From: Notospermus geniculatus
Lineage: Eukaryota; Nemertea; Pilidiophora; Heteronemertea; Lineidae
Length of the DNA: 64,000 bases
Reading direction: 5' to 3'
Assembly (NCBI GenBank): GCA_002633025.1
Contig: NMRB01000215.1
Location: forward strand, 403,479-467,478
Shown here: positions 12,361-24,474 of the stretch, one piece after another
Numbering within the stretch: the first letter of the stretch is position 1
How the letters are laid out: every line of letters starts with the position of its first letter
Position numbers and translations under genes: made by a program
Notes under the pieces: generated by a model
The model's database searches: none
Seen by the model: the letters and a program-made list of their open reading frames with translations, nothing else
What the model was told of the DNA's origin: nothing

Positions 12361-12650
12361 ACTAGTATGGTGGCAGGTCACGGATTCGAATCCAGCCCGA
12401 ACCATATGGGAGTAATCATTCCTGGCTCTTCATGTCGGTCGCATGGGACAGTACACCATGGCACCTTGTACCTTTGCAAAGCAAGTAAAAGACCACATCC
12501 GAGTGAGAAACAGGAAGTCAATTTCCAGAATCTTAGCAAATTTTCGACGCCAACCTGAGTCTTCTTCAGGCTGGCACTTTCAAGTCGAGCTACCAGAAGT
12601 GTAAAGGGTGAGAAACATCCGAGTGAGAAACATGATCAGAGACAATGTGG
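12361..12650 (+). mobile_element. tRNA-derived SINE, copy 2, interrupted
   Basis: The same family as the copy just upstream, with B box GGATTCGAATCC. The body is broken at 12513-12614 by a hammerhead-like insertion flanked by 18-bp direct repeats. Confidence 0.75.
12513..12614 (-). mobile_element. ~100-bp hammerhead-like unit with 18-bp target duplication
   Basis: The insertion is flanked by ACATCCGAGTGAGAAACA at 12495-12512 and 12615-12632. On the minus strand it reads CCTGAAGAAG, then a degraded stem-loop, then TCGAAAATTTGC, fitting the CUGANGA ... GAAA core of hammerhead ribozymes with one unpaired A. The empty site is in the paired block at about 13845. The same unit occurs at 48.2 kb with a perfect stem. 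No partner for helix I is seen, so only the core is supported. Confidence 0.55.
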
Positions 12651-12753
12651 CTTTATTCACAAAAGAGGGTGAATTTCAAGCAAAATCTCATTCACCCACA
12701 ACAACGAGGTTGAAAAACGTGATAAAATCGGATAGAATATGATCTGAGGGTAN

Positions 12754-13977
12754 TCTTCAACAGACTTCTGGCAGAACGACTCTCTTCTTTTCTAGGACAT
12801 TTGATTGTTGGCAAGTCACCATCCTTCCTAGGGAGACAGCCCAAGATCGTTACCTCTGTACCTCATCCATTCGCAACAAAACATAACCATGTTCAAGCAT
12901 TTGCCCATCTGGTACGACATGTCTCTTTAGCTCAGGTGGTGGAGCATTTACAAGCTGAAGGTGAATCCTGGTGGCTCTTCCGTTCGTCACATGTGCGCTT
13001 CGGGCTACATGACATGCCTCCAGTCGCACAAAATGTCACGTTGCCCTCCACACAGCTGCCAACTGTATTAACTTTGAGGCCTGAGATACCTTCCCTCCAA
13101 GAGTGATAATCTTGTCGTTCACCCATCGATGAATCAGATGAATCAGTTTCTCATAGAAGTTTCAATGGTGATACTCTTCAGTTTTTAAGATATCAAGAAT
13201 GTGTTTGACTGCAAATGAACCTGCAACCTTGTCTGTGACTTGATGCTTCTGGTATAACTGCAGAGGACCCCATTACGTTATGAACATCAGCCATTCTATA
13301 CTTAAGTACATTATACCGTTTCCCCATTCCATTAGTGCTAATTACAATGTCCTGCCTTTAGTACTCATGGGGCTAAAGAAGCATGTCTCTATAATGTAAC
13401 ACTGAACAATTTCCTGATAGCTCGCCACTAGAGAGCCCACCTCAGCCGAAAGCAAATTGACTTCACCTAATCATTCTGTGCTTGTACCAGCAACATACAC
13501 TGGAGGCCATTCACTAGAGTTAATCACATTTTGTATTTGGAGAGGTTATTCTGCGTGAACACACATTGGACACAGATGATTGACATTTTGGCCAACATCA
13601 CTTTGCACAGATATTGATCAACATACACTAACCGTGCAAGTTGATGTTTTGCCAGACAGACAGGGGAATAGCAAGGATTGCAGACATTGTCACCGATCAC
13701 GCCATGCAGTAGCAGGTCACGGATTCGAATCCAGCCTGAGCCATATGGGAGTAATCATCCCTGGCTCTTCATGTCGGTCGCATGGGACAGCACACCATGG
13801 TGCCTTGTACCTTGTGCCTTTGCAAAGGCAAGTAAAAGACCACATCCGAGTGAGGAACATGAGCAGAGACAGTGTGGCTTTATTCACAAAAGAGGGTGAA
13901 TTTCAAGCAAAATCTCATTCACCCACAACAACGAGGTAGAAAAACGTGATGAAATCGGATAGAATACGATCTGAGGC
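12754..13977. repeat. 1.2-kb block, copy 2 of a near-identical tandem pair
   Basis: It matches 11208-12752 from its first base to AATACGATCTGAGG, where copy 1 ends in AATATGATCTGAGGGTA before the N. It carries one SINE and lacks the hammerhead-like insertion, so it gives the empty site for that insertion. Confidence 0.85.
13700..13885 (+). mobile_element. tRNA-derived SINE, copy 3
   Basis: B box GGATTCGAATCC, then ATGGGAGTAATCATCCCTGG, GGTCGCATGGGACAGCACAC and GGCAAGTAAAAGACCACATC. It corresponds to the interrupted copy in the paired block. Confidence 0.75.
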
Positions 13978-13979
13978 CT

Positions 13980-15565
13980 AATCCTGCAAACCCAACTCCT
14001 GGGTTTTACAACTGATATAATCTCTGTATATTTCATTCTGGAATGGTGACTGCGAGGACTCGTGGGATTCGACGGAATGATTATGGCTTCTGGCTTCAAT
14101 ACTGGATGCCAGAAAGCTCTCCCATCGGTGCTATTCTATCTCCTCGAATGCAGCTTTTTGTGCTTGATGATATTCCAGTGATGTTTATAGGAAATCTATG
14201 CACACTATGGGATCTCTTGTGGCTCTTTTTATATCATGAAGAAATCATTAAAACATACTTAATTAGACCACAAGTTATTGCTTCTGCCATGCTCTTTTTA
14301 TGCTTTTACCATGCTCTTTTTATGCTTTTACCAATCAGTTTGTTGTTGGGTTACATTTCACAGCCATGGCTGGACTTGGGTTAGAGGTCATTTCGTCCCT
14401 CAATTTTTTATCGGTGTTGTTGTTGGATTTTTCATCTCGGACAACGTTTTGCTAGAGCCAACTTCCACGAGCAAAACGTGCCTTCACTGTGAGAAACTGT
14501 GACAATGAATTGGCTCATAACCATGGAAACATCTCCTTGCTTTATGGGTAAATTAGACTTGATCACGCACAGACCCCCTCCCCTGAGGCCCTGCCCCCTC
14601 CCCAACGAGGCTCAACTCTTCTCCCCCAACAGAGGCCCAGCCCCCACCCAAACAGAAGCCCGCTGTCAAAATCAAATTGGCAACTGAACCTGCAATGTCT
14701 CTGGTAAAAGCAGCTGCTTTCCCCACTGGACCACTCGGAGTGCTCATTCGATACTAGTCTTCAAATCACTAGCCAACAGAGAATCGTCTCAGCTTTGAAC
14801 TTCCACGTCAGATTCTGATAATCAATGTACCCTTTGCGCCCTAATCATTAACGACATTCGAATGATCCTTCTCCCTTACCACTTATCCATCACCGAGTAC
14901 AGGGCCTTCCAATCGGGATAAGGGGCCGAGGATTTACCGTGGTCGCCAAGGCATCGGAACAGGCCTCGAAGGACTCGCCAAGATTGAGATAAATACCTCT
15001 CTCGTTTATCACCGAAAGAAAGTCTCGCCAAAGAAGAAAATGATTTCCCTAGGAGGTCGGTGGCTGCCTCAGTTCGGCCCAAAGCCCATTTAGTTCGGAA
15101 TCAAATTGCTCAGCTTTCCCCATACTTGATTGTACTAGGTTTATGTCCGCCTTGGGGACGGTTCTTTCTCTCGGAGAAGTGTGCGGATATGGTATTCTGT
15201 CCTTCGCGTTCTCTGAGGCACCGACGGCAATTACAAGATGGCCAATTCAACTTTCTGAACTTCTCTATTATGTTGTATCAGTCTCACACCGGAGAATTGA
15301 CAACTGTGCATATTTATTAGCCGAAAAGAGAATCTGTTCTTGATGTAATTTTTAGGAGTAGGAGTGTTGCTGACGTTTGCAATGCTTCTACCTCAGTTAA
15401 CAAAGGCAGAATTTAAATGTATAGGCTATAATTACCTCATGCAGTGTACGCGTTGACTCTTGATGATGCAGGTTTCGCACTGGAGGGTTTGATTTGCCTT
15501 CAGCAGCATCTTGCGTCCTTTGCGCTAAATATAAATCTTCAACAGAAGAGGCCTGATAGCAAGAA
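13980..15565. other. no gene seen
   Basis: Contains a C-rich stretch (14575-14660) and overlapping short frames. No family recognised. Confidence 0.5.
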
Positions 15566-15567
15566 CC

Positions 15568-15727
15568 TGGGCCCAGTTGCACCAAACTTAAGTTCTTATC
15601 GTAAGATATGGAATTCGGGACAACCCCTAAGACATGTCGTAACGGCACAGACAGGAAAGTTAGGACATCGATGGTGCAACCCATTTTTGTTAAGACAGCA
15701 CCTACGACCTTGGTGCAACAGGGCCCT
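15568..15727. mobile_element. MITE with GGGCCCAGTTGCACCAA ends
   Basis: The left end TGGGCCCAGTTGCACCAA pairs with TTGGTGCAACAGGGCCC at the right end. Inner arms include AACTTAAGTTCTTATCGTAA. About 160 bp, no coding capacity. A SINE begins directly after it. Confidence 0.7.
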
Positions 15728-15972
15728 AGTCATGCTAGTGATTATCATGTCCACTTTGCAAGCAGCAAGTCCTGGGGTCGAGTCCCAGGCCGTACTATGA
15801 GATTAATCATCCCTGGCTTTTCAGTCCGACAGTAATCGGTGCCTGTACCTTGTTCCTTTGCAAGGGCAAGTAAAAGACCCCATCAAAGTGAGGAACATGA
15901 GTAGCTTGAGATGGCCTTTTTAGTTCGTACTTACCAGGGCCAATAATGCTATGGCTTCGGCCCAGATGGAAA
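15728..15972 (+). mobile_element. tRNA-derived SINE, near full length, copy 4
   Basis: It begins with a tRNA-like head (GCTAGTGATTATCATG, then TTGCAAGCAGCAAGTCC), a degraded B box (GGGGTCGAGTCCC), the family body, and the 3' tail GAGATGGCC...CAGGGCCAATAATGCTATGG. Confidence 0.8.
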
Positions 15973-16607
15973 AATCAAATAGATCTACATCGTGTAACAG
16001 CCAAAGCTTTTGTCTGCCTAATACCTCTGTGATGGTGACTTACTGCACCTCCTCGGTGTCTTTTTCCATCAATCAATCGTTCCAACATTCAACATCTCTA
16101 CAGAAGATGGTGTGTTTGCATAACAGCCAAATATTTTCCCAATTAAGCACCACTGTAAATATGCAGAGATTATGTAGACAATTATGGCTTTCTGTCCAGG
16201 GTTAGTATGTCACATTAATGCACAGTTCCAAAAAGTTGATAGAGTATACAGCGGATAGACTGATTGAATATGAATTAATCTCAATAATACAGCTAGGATA
16301 TGTAATTATATTGTTCGTGACATCTGTAAATGGAGACAAGATGGATCACCAGATGATATCAAATAAAATGATTGTTATTAGATTCGGTTTGAGCTCACTG
16401 ATGCGGGGATGACACAACCTATACATCAAATAAGAAGGTTCTATGGAAGACATGTGACAACAGATTTTAATTATGAATTGAATTCAATAACATGTTAAGC
16501 TCTGGTGAATTATACCAACATGATGGAAGAGGTACAGCAGATACAAAATTTAGAATAATGGAACCTAATATTGTCAGTTTCTCCAGGGATTTGATATTGT
16601 TCATTTC

Positions 16608-17192
16608 TCAAACGAAACTTAACCGACTGCAATATACATGCCATGTTTCAATACCGGGTACTTCAAAAGAAGAGTGACAATCTGAACAGTTCACAGTATT
16701 GAACTCTGAATGCCGCATGTCTTTAAAGGGGCCCTCCTCATTTATTTTCAACAGCTCGTGACATAAACCCAGCATCACACCAGGCAATATTGAAACGAGG
16801 TAATCCCCCACCCCCCACCACAATTTTCTCACCAGCCACCGCAGACTAGGTGATATCGGTTTAGGTATTGCTTGATGTTGGTCAGTCATCACTGGCGAGA
16901 AGATTCCATGCATTGCTGTCCAGCACACACCAGATGTCAACAGCCAATTTTGCTCGCTGGCGATTATCGCCTGGTGAACTGCTGCCACGTATCCCCCTAA
17001 TTTATTCAAACAGCTTACAGCATCCAGTGATATATGCTTACTCTGCAAAACCAACATCACAGAGAAGTTTTTCATACCCACATTTCTTGCCACAATACTA
17101 TATCTATTGTATAATACAATAATTGGAAATGTTATCGACAGTATGAAAACCAACCATTCACAATAGTTCTGCATTGATCTTCTTGTCAACAA
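16608..17192 (-). CDS. longest open frame, 194 codons, doubtful
   Basis: It is open for 194 codons, with a hydrophobic N-terminal stretch (WLVFILSITFPIIVLY) and no recognisable family, motif or splice context. A frame of this length could arise by chance in 64 kb. No AATAAA is well placed. Listed because it is the longest frame outside tandem repeats. Confidence 0.15.
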   Translation of the reverse strand: MLTRRSMQNYCEWLVFILSITFPIIVLYNRYSIVARNVGMKNFSVMLVLQSKHISLDAVSCLNKLGGYVAAVHQAIIASEQNWLLTSGVCWTAMHGIFSPVMTDQHQAIPKPISPSLRWLVRKLWWGVGDYLVSILPGVMLGLCHELLKINEEGPFKDMRHSEFNTVNCSDCHSSFEVPGIETWHVYCSRLSFV

Positions 17193-17394
17193 TAGACCTG
17201 TAGCATCTGGTCCCGGGCTTGGATATCATTGGCCTCAAGCAAATATGGGGAACACGTTGTAAATGTTTCCAAATCTGCATCAACGATATACATACCAGTA
17301 TTTTCCCAGACTGAACAGTTTCAATCATGCCTCACTGCTGAATCATCAAAAACAATGAGAATGACTTTTTTCTGAGCGGAACACAGATGCGCAT

Positions 17395-17590
17395 ATTTTG
17401 GCCCGAGTCCACCTATTTCAGCCTCCATTCACCTGTTTTGGTCCTGAGTCCATAGTTCCTGTGCACCTATTTTGGTCCCAAATCCACCTATTTTAGTCTC
17501 ATGCACCTATTTTGGTCCCCATGTGCCTATTTTGGTCCCGAGTCCATCTATTTTAGTCCCCAACACATCTATTTTGGTCCCCAATGTTGC
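17395..17590. repeat. short tandem repeat, CACCTATTTTGGTCC units
   Basis: About ten imperfect units of roughly 18-20 bp, alternating CACCTATTTTGGTCCC and GTCCACCTATTTTAGTCC. No coding meaning is evident. Confidence 0.75.
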
Positions 17591-18007
17591 ATCAATTTTG
17601 ATCATGCTTGGAAGTTTGTTTTCTAAGTACATGTATCCCAAAAGAGCGATAAAATCGATTGTTCTTAGCGTTACAAAATCAGGTAGATGATTCAAAGAGG
17701 TAAAGAATTTTACCAGCAAGTCACCCGAGGTATAAAACCAAAATGAAACTGTTTCCAGCTCACAATATCGATTTTTCGGGAAGCATATATGACATAGAGT
17801 CAGTTTTCATGTTCAAACAGTCTGTATGAACACCTGGCGGGCTCCTCAAACAGCTGGAAGAACCTTTTAAGGGCTCTTCTCTTGTGTTCATGCATGTGAA
17901 GGAATCGCTATATAGATTACCATTAATGTAAATGCAACTGTAACCACAGTATCTGGCATTGTATCGATTTGATACCAAATCCTCTTAACCCTTTGGGGAC
18001 TAACTTT

Positions 18008-18118
18008 AGAATGCTCCTCGACATAAAGGAGTTCCTCAAAGCTATTGTTCTGAACAGGAGAACCATAGCCTTGAGGAACTCCTTTACATTGAGGAGCATT
18101 ATAAAATACGGGCCGAAG
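18008..18118. repeat. foldback element, ~35-bp arms
   Basis: AATGCTCCTCGACATAAAGG and following GAGTTCCTCAA pair with TTGAGGAACTCCTTTACATT and GAGGAGCATT. The right end ATAAAATACGGGCC recalls the ends of the element at 4.8 kb. Confidence 0.65.
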
Positions 18119-18754
18119 TCTTGATACAGCAGAGGACAAGCACCAAAATAAAGCGATCCTTTAAGATATTCATCAGAAAGTGGTATTCATCAGGAAGTGC
18201 TCAAGAAGATCTTTCAGGTGACAATGTTACTTTCTCGATTCAGAAGACTTGGAAAAGAACATCACCTGGAACTGTTCTCCAAATATCGCTACTGATTGTG
18301 CGAAGGCCATACTCAACCGAGCCCTCCCCTTGTCACACGTCAGAACAACTACCTCTTCCTCTATTAGACTGGAAGGGTCATTAAAACTGCATGATATCCA
18401 CTACGGTTGAATTCCTGTGTCATTATCTCACAAAACCACATCATTCAAATGACGACATGAACCAGGATAGGATAGCCAGTGGGATGCAGCGATGGAACTG
18501 CCAGGGTTTTTGTGAATTAGTCGGACATGACAGTATCACCACTTAGTCCTTAATGGAAGGGTAAAACGAGAGAGCAAAACCAGGCGATAGTACAACATTA
18601 TACAACGTTACTGTTAATGTGTCTATTTTACTATCTCTTCTGCAGGACATTTTGTAAGCAACTCATTCACAAGTTGACATAACCCTCTCACAACTGCTGG
18701 TGGCAATTTCACAAGACCATCAAACCTACCAAATCTTGGAATCTAACAGAAACC

Positions 18755-18830
18755 CAGTTACATAGGTATTCATTGGAAAGTGCTCACTGAGAGCTTTCCA
18801 ATGATAACCCATGTGACAGGTTTCAGGTTC
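18755..18830. repeat. dispersed hairpin (ATTCATTGGAAAG), copy 1
   Basis: TAGGTATTCATTGGAAAGTG and GAGAGCTTTCCAATGATAAC form a hairpin. Two more copies lie at 23.65-23.83 kb. Confidence 0.6.
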
Positions 18831-19664
18831 CTTTTCAAGCTTTTAGCATATTTTCATATTCAACAAAATTGGCTTTGGCAATGAAAGCGTTAATACACAA
18901 CATTGCAAAGCCCCTTTCTTTTGAATTTCTTCAAAACACTAACTAAACTTGGCACGACTTTTTGAAATTTCCCAACCCAGCTAAAGATCGCCATCCCTAG
19001 TAATGGAGAGACACACAGCTTCATGTTATTTATGATTATTTTTGAAAATATTCGAGATACCAGCTACTTTGTGGTTGTCTATTTCAACACTGTAATACAT
19101 TAAAGTACAAAACAATAACACCATGGAAGTAATACTTCCATGATAACACTTACCCAATTGTTTTCCAAATATTCTCAAGCCTTTGAGCCGAGAACCAAAA
19201 CTATAGTCCAAAATATAAGCAGTCAACCGACGATAACGTATCCAATGTTATATTGCGTCCAAAGATGCTGAAACATTAAATATAATCCACTTTTAAGTAG
19301 CAACATCAACAGTCCAACAGAGTAGCTGGAGACTGATCGAGCGTCTGCTGCAGATGGGCTATAAACCACCAGTGCTGCCACCACGAGTCAATCTCTGAAC
19401 TACAACTCTTGCTAACACTTGCCCAGCTTGCAAGATGAGTTACCATTGAAATAATACACAGGTATTAACATGTTCATCAAACGATTTAAGTATCACGTTC
19501 ACCTCATTTATTCTGAATGAACTGAAAGAGAATCATTAAAAGCTCATGTTTACAAATATTTCATGTAACGAGGCTTAAAGACAGCTTCTCCTTATGAAAG
19601 GGACATGGACGGATTGATATTTCAAACGCCATTCGCGAGCCTTGGCCTGGAGATTTTGAAAGGA

Positions 19665-19912
19665 TAGCTAGTGGTTATCATGTTGGCTTAGCAAGCGGCA
19701 AGTCCTGGGTTCGAATCGTTGGCCATATGGGCGTAATCATCCCTGGCTCTTTGCGTCGCATGGGACAGTAAGCCGTGGTGCTGTGTCCCTTGTACCTTTG
19801 CAAGGGCAAGTAAAAGACCCCATCCAAGTGAAGAACAAGAGTAGCTTGAGATGGCCTCTTCCATACTTACCAGGGCCAATAATGCTATGGCTTCAGCTCT
19901 GACGGAAAAATC
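19665..19912 (+). mobile_element. tRNA-derived SINE, near full length, copy 5
   Basis: The head AGCTAGTGGTTATCATG resembles an A box and GGGTTCGAATC (19707-19717) is the B box. The tail ends CAGGGCCAATAATGCTATGG followed by TGACGGAAAAATCT. Confidence 0.8.
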
Positions 19913-20683
19913 TGATACAATTCAATATGATTTTGAAATATCCTTCAAGGATGAAAGATTCAGCAATTCAATTGAAACAACCAACTGATCCTTCCTATTT
20001 TTCTGCACTACAGGCTGGTCTCCAACCAAGCACAGCAGTTTGAACTTAATCAAGGGGGGCTAACCACTCGGCCCTAAAGGAAGTCCTCCATGTCCGTGCC
20101 CTGTATCTGAATCTTGAGACTCAGGTCATTTCACTCGGCTCTATTGCCTCCTTTATGAGATACGACAGAGGAGTTTTGAGGGGATGTTGTGAGACCGCTA
20201 CTTTGAGAGGATGTAACTGCGCTAGGTCTACCTCAACAAACATGAACCCAATTAAACTCGGAGAATCAATTTCTAGATAATGACCAGTCAGCAATTTTCT
20301 CTGAAAAATTTCAATATTAGTTGGTAGTGTTCCAACTAAATCATATATCTCAAAACATTACACAATCACCAGGAAAACTCACATTAAAATACAATCAGCA
20401 TAAAACACGCTTTTGATGGATGCGAACAAAAATAATCCTTTGTGCTGTAAACTCTGATTAGTATATGACTAGCATGGTACCCGTGGCGAGCACATTCACA
20501 GGATACATGTGGCCAGAGGATGGCATTTTGCTGGGCGTCTCTGTGTGGGGGAGCCAACTCCTAGAGGGGGCCAACTCCTCGGACAATAATCTAGGCCTAT
20601 GGGAAGCATATGGCAGCAGTTTTTATGTGTTGAAGTTCCTATTTTCTGATCACCCTGCCTGGTTGAAGACAATGCATTATATC

Positions 20684-20753
20684 TGGTTCCGTTGGCCACC
20701 GTGTAGATGGTGTTGCTTACGCAGCGCCATCTACACGGTGGCCAGCAGAACCA
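20684..20753. repeat. hairpin with ~31-bp arms
   Basis: TGGTTCCGTTGGCCACCGTG and TAGATGGTGTTGC pair with GCGCCATCTACACGGTGGCC and AGCAGAACCA around a loop of about 7 bases. Open frames on both strands here mirror each other. Confidence 0.75.
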
Positions 20754-20759
20754 GGCTAG

Positions 20760-23700
20760 TGGGCATTGCAAATCATTGGAAGTTTCTTCGTGCATTTTAT
20801 TCGCTTAAGGGTAAAAAAATGTAATGCCACCCGCTTAAGGGCCACCCCCATGTCATTCTCAACACTTTCTGTGAAAATGGTGCCATTTCGATCTGAAACA
20901 ACGGAGGAGTTCGTGTTCGAAGTTAATGTGCCACCGTCAATTATAATATAGATTAGGCCAATCCCAGCAGCCAATAGAATACCGACTCAATTTCTCGCTC
21001 CAAGCGAAATGTTTTTTACACCAGCATATCTACTTTGTGTGCAGTATAACAAAGGAAAGTAGCCCGAGGGGTTTACATGGAAAATAGAATTTCAACTTTA
21101 GCCACAAAACCCGTATCAACAAGTTCGCGTCTATGTTATCCGACACGACGCAGTAATCAATAGAGACATTTTTTCCCAGTATGGCTGCTGTTTTAGGCAG
21201 ATAGATCACGCTGTTTGAAAAATTGGTGTCTGCACTGGGCAATTTATATGATTTGAATATGGAATATCTATTATTTGGGAAATGATGTGTGTATGCTGGT
21301 TGTCGAGACCCGTCATGAGGATGATAGATGAACAGAGATATGAAAAGGATGGTTGCTAAGAGAACGAAATCTTGATGAAAATTGGAAGGAATACTTCAGC
21401 TGGTTGAAATGAACAGTTGAATCAAACGGCGACCAACAGTATAACATTATTGGCCCTGTAGAAAATGTTGGAGGAAACCTCAGCAAGTAGGGAAGACTTG
21501 GACACTCCAAAGTCCTTTCAGGGTCACCTTTTGTGACCACAAATTGTGGTACAACTGTTGCCAAGGACAGGATCACCTGTTGTGACCTCAAAAGGCCATA
21601 CAACTTCTCCTTTCATTGTGACTATTGAACCAAGAGCCAAGTGCCAAATACGGTGTTTTAGCTCCATAGACAACATTAGGCAAATTTAATGCTCAGCAGG
21701 AGAAAACCGGAGTGCCTGAAGAAAACCTGTGCTGTCAAAGAGAGTCACCACCCTCTCTACTATACTACATGAAGATCAGGACCAAAAGGAGGTCAAATCC
21801 GGAACCTCAGAGGTGACAGGCACCAACATTTCCACTTCGCCACCCTGGCATCTTACTCTGTCTCGTGCAGAATCATCCTCTTGCAACAGGCCCTCTAAAA
21901 CGCGCTCCCCTCGCACGTCACGCGCTATGCAGAGTGGAAATGCCCTGGGTTCCCAGGATGGTGCAGAATGGGTCTAACCACAAATCTACCCTCAACCTTG
22001 GGCGACAGGAGCTGTCGTCCCACCTCACCACTCTGTACAATTTTCCAAAATGCAGGAGGAAACTGGAGCACTTAGCACGAAGCCAAATTCCTCCACTGTG
22101 CCACTCTGACAGTCCATCCTATTTCATACAGAATTGGTCTGACCAGCTGAGGAATCTGCCTATGACCTTATTGTCCCTCCTCATCATTCCGATTATGTAG
22201 CAATTTTTCTCCATGATTTCCCCAGAGAAGCACCAAATAAAGGAAAAACAGAAGACGTTGTCCACAGACACTCGGGACTAAAGAAATTATCACACCCGTG
22301 GAAGACAGTGGTGCCTTCCTTCAAGGGTTTTTTCGCCGCAAACCTCGTCGGCCACAGGCATATCAAACAAATCATGTTTAGTCAGATCATGTAGCACGAG
22401 ATGTGATGAGGAAAAAACGGACTTCGGAATGAGAACGATGGATCCTTTGATGGTTAGTGGCCAGAATCCTATTACATGCCTGGACGGTTCGGACATTCCG
22501 CTGTAGACAGTCACCACAATAATGAGCAAGTATAACATGGAGTTGGCCAATAACGAGCCGTTTTTGTTCCCCAGGCTGACATGATTAGGTTACAGCGACG
22601 AGGAAATGTTGATGCAACAGTTTCTTACGCCCGGTAGCGTTCAGATGTAGGCGACCGAGGACTGGCCCTCGCTGAGACACGGTTTGCAATCTTGCAGACA
22701 AGACTTTGTTTGTGTGCAAGGGCCTGGGGGTGTTAACTTCAGGAGCACATTTCAATGATCATCTCACTGACTAGTTTGTATCTGCACTGCCAGTTTTAGT
22801 GCAAACTTGTACCCATTCACAGCTTGAGTTCGCCGAGGCACTGTAGCACAAGAGGGATCTTAAGACATTCTCCTACTTCCACCAACCACCCCTCAGTACA
22901 AGTGTCCAGACTGACCAGAACTACCTATTAGATATCCCCTAGCAGGCAGCCTGGCACTTTTGGATACTTGCAGAGGGGCGCATTGTTTACAAGGCACAAA
23001 ATGAATGTGTCTAGGAACTACCATTATAAAACCCATCATTTCGGGATGTTTGTCATGACGGACTTGCCACAACGTTCAACGTTGGTCTTCTTCTGATAGT
23101 GCAGTGGGCGAAGATGGCAAAACGTGCAGATTCCTCAAGTCCTTTCAAATGAGGACAAAATCCTGACCTACAATCAAGCAGGTCTCAAGGGCCTGGGTAA
23201 AAAAGGAGGGTTTCTCCTCAAACGATCATTTGTAACCAAGCCGACCATGATGAGAGGGGTATTTTATTATTTCAAGAATTGTCTCATCCGTCTTGCTGAT
23301 TGCGTTCTTATTGCCATTAGACATTCTGTAACATCTCCCAGCATTCATCACATCGCCAGGGGAGATGATGTCATGCCTTTGGTCGCCGTGGTGACAGTTT
23401 TATTTGAACGGTGTTGGAGATAATTTAAGATTTCCTTTTGTGGAGTATGTTCTTGAGATTGTGGCTTGATGATCAGGCCTGGGAAGGAGGATTTTTGCGA
23501 GGATTATCCTGGACTATCCTGGATTCAGCAGGAGAGTGAAGTCCTGAATCCAAAGAGTGTTCTTCAAATCCACACATTAACCCTTTCACCGTGAGTGGTG
23601 ATTTCACTGACATTAATGAACTTAACAAATCCTTAGACCTTACAGAAACCCTGTCACATAGTATTCATTGAAAAGGACTCCCAGATAGCTTTCCAATGAA

Positions 23701-24470
23701 TACCTATGTGACCTATGTGGCATGCATAACCAAAGTAGTGAGGGTTTGGCATGTAGGTAGTCGTTGGAAAGTGCTCGCTGAGAGCTTTCCAGTGAATACC
23801 TATGTGATGGGTTCCAGGTGCCTTCCAAGCTTACATACGACCCTTCATTTTCGAAAAAAATTGGCCGTGAAAGCGTTAAATCAAAAACAGAAAACAGATA
23901 TTTAAAAATATACAATGTAGCCAACCATTGTGCGTCATGCAACAAACATAATGACTACTGACGAGCGGTATCAAATCAAAAAATATTCAAGTGGAATCTC
24001 CTCCTTTGAGAAGCAAAGACACAGAGTTAATGATGTTTACCTGCAGCAAACATTTTTCACTCCGCGTGTGTATTTCACCAACGACTGATTTTCTGATTGT
24101 TCCTGGTGAACACGACACGCCCGTCAACGGTAAATACAACAGGAGGAAATGAACTATTACTGAGCAGTGTGCCATGAATCAGATCCAATCACAAAACTCT
24201 ACTCAATCCCCCAGCTTCTTATGGCAGCAATTTCTTGCTGATTTCATGATAAGATAAGGTACATTGTATGAGATGATGGTCGAGATTCTATTACAGGGTT
24301 GCCGGTATTGGGTTCCTCTTTTTGACTCTTCTTCTTGTATCATGTAAGTGATTTTTGTATCCAGCTAATCTTGATTGTAATGGATAACCTACGCAGATTC
24401 ACCAAACCATCAACTCTGATATTCATATTGAGCAGAAAAAGCCTGAAGAGATTCTCCTAAGTTTTACTCT
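20760..24470. other. no gene seen apart from the hairpins listed
   Basis: Frames of up to 111 codons, no motif and no convincing splice pattern. Confidence 0.45.
23650..23825. repeat. dispersed hairpin (ATTCATTGGAAAG), copies 2 and 3
   Basis: Two units, GTATTCATTGAAAAGGACTC...CTTTCCAATGAATACC and GTAGTCGTTGGAAAGTGCTC...CTTTCCAGTGAATACC, each fold on themselves and share CTATGTGA with the copy at 18.8 kb. Confidence 0.6.
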
Positions 24471-24474
24471 TAGA

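Larger units (their letters stand above)
11208..12752. repeat. 1.5-kb block, copy 1 of a near-identical tandem pair
   Basis: It starts TCTTCAACAGACTTCTGGCA and ends at the single N at 12753. Copy 2 starts with the same bases right after that N. The copies differ by few substitutions, a 5-bp deletion, an extra SINE unit of about 185 bp and a 120-bp insertion, all in copy 1. An unmerged second haplotype is at least as likely as a true tandem duplication. Confidence 0.85.
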
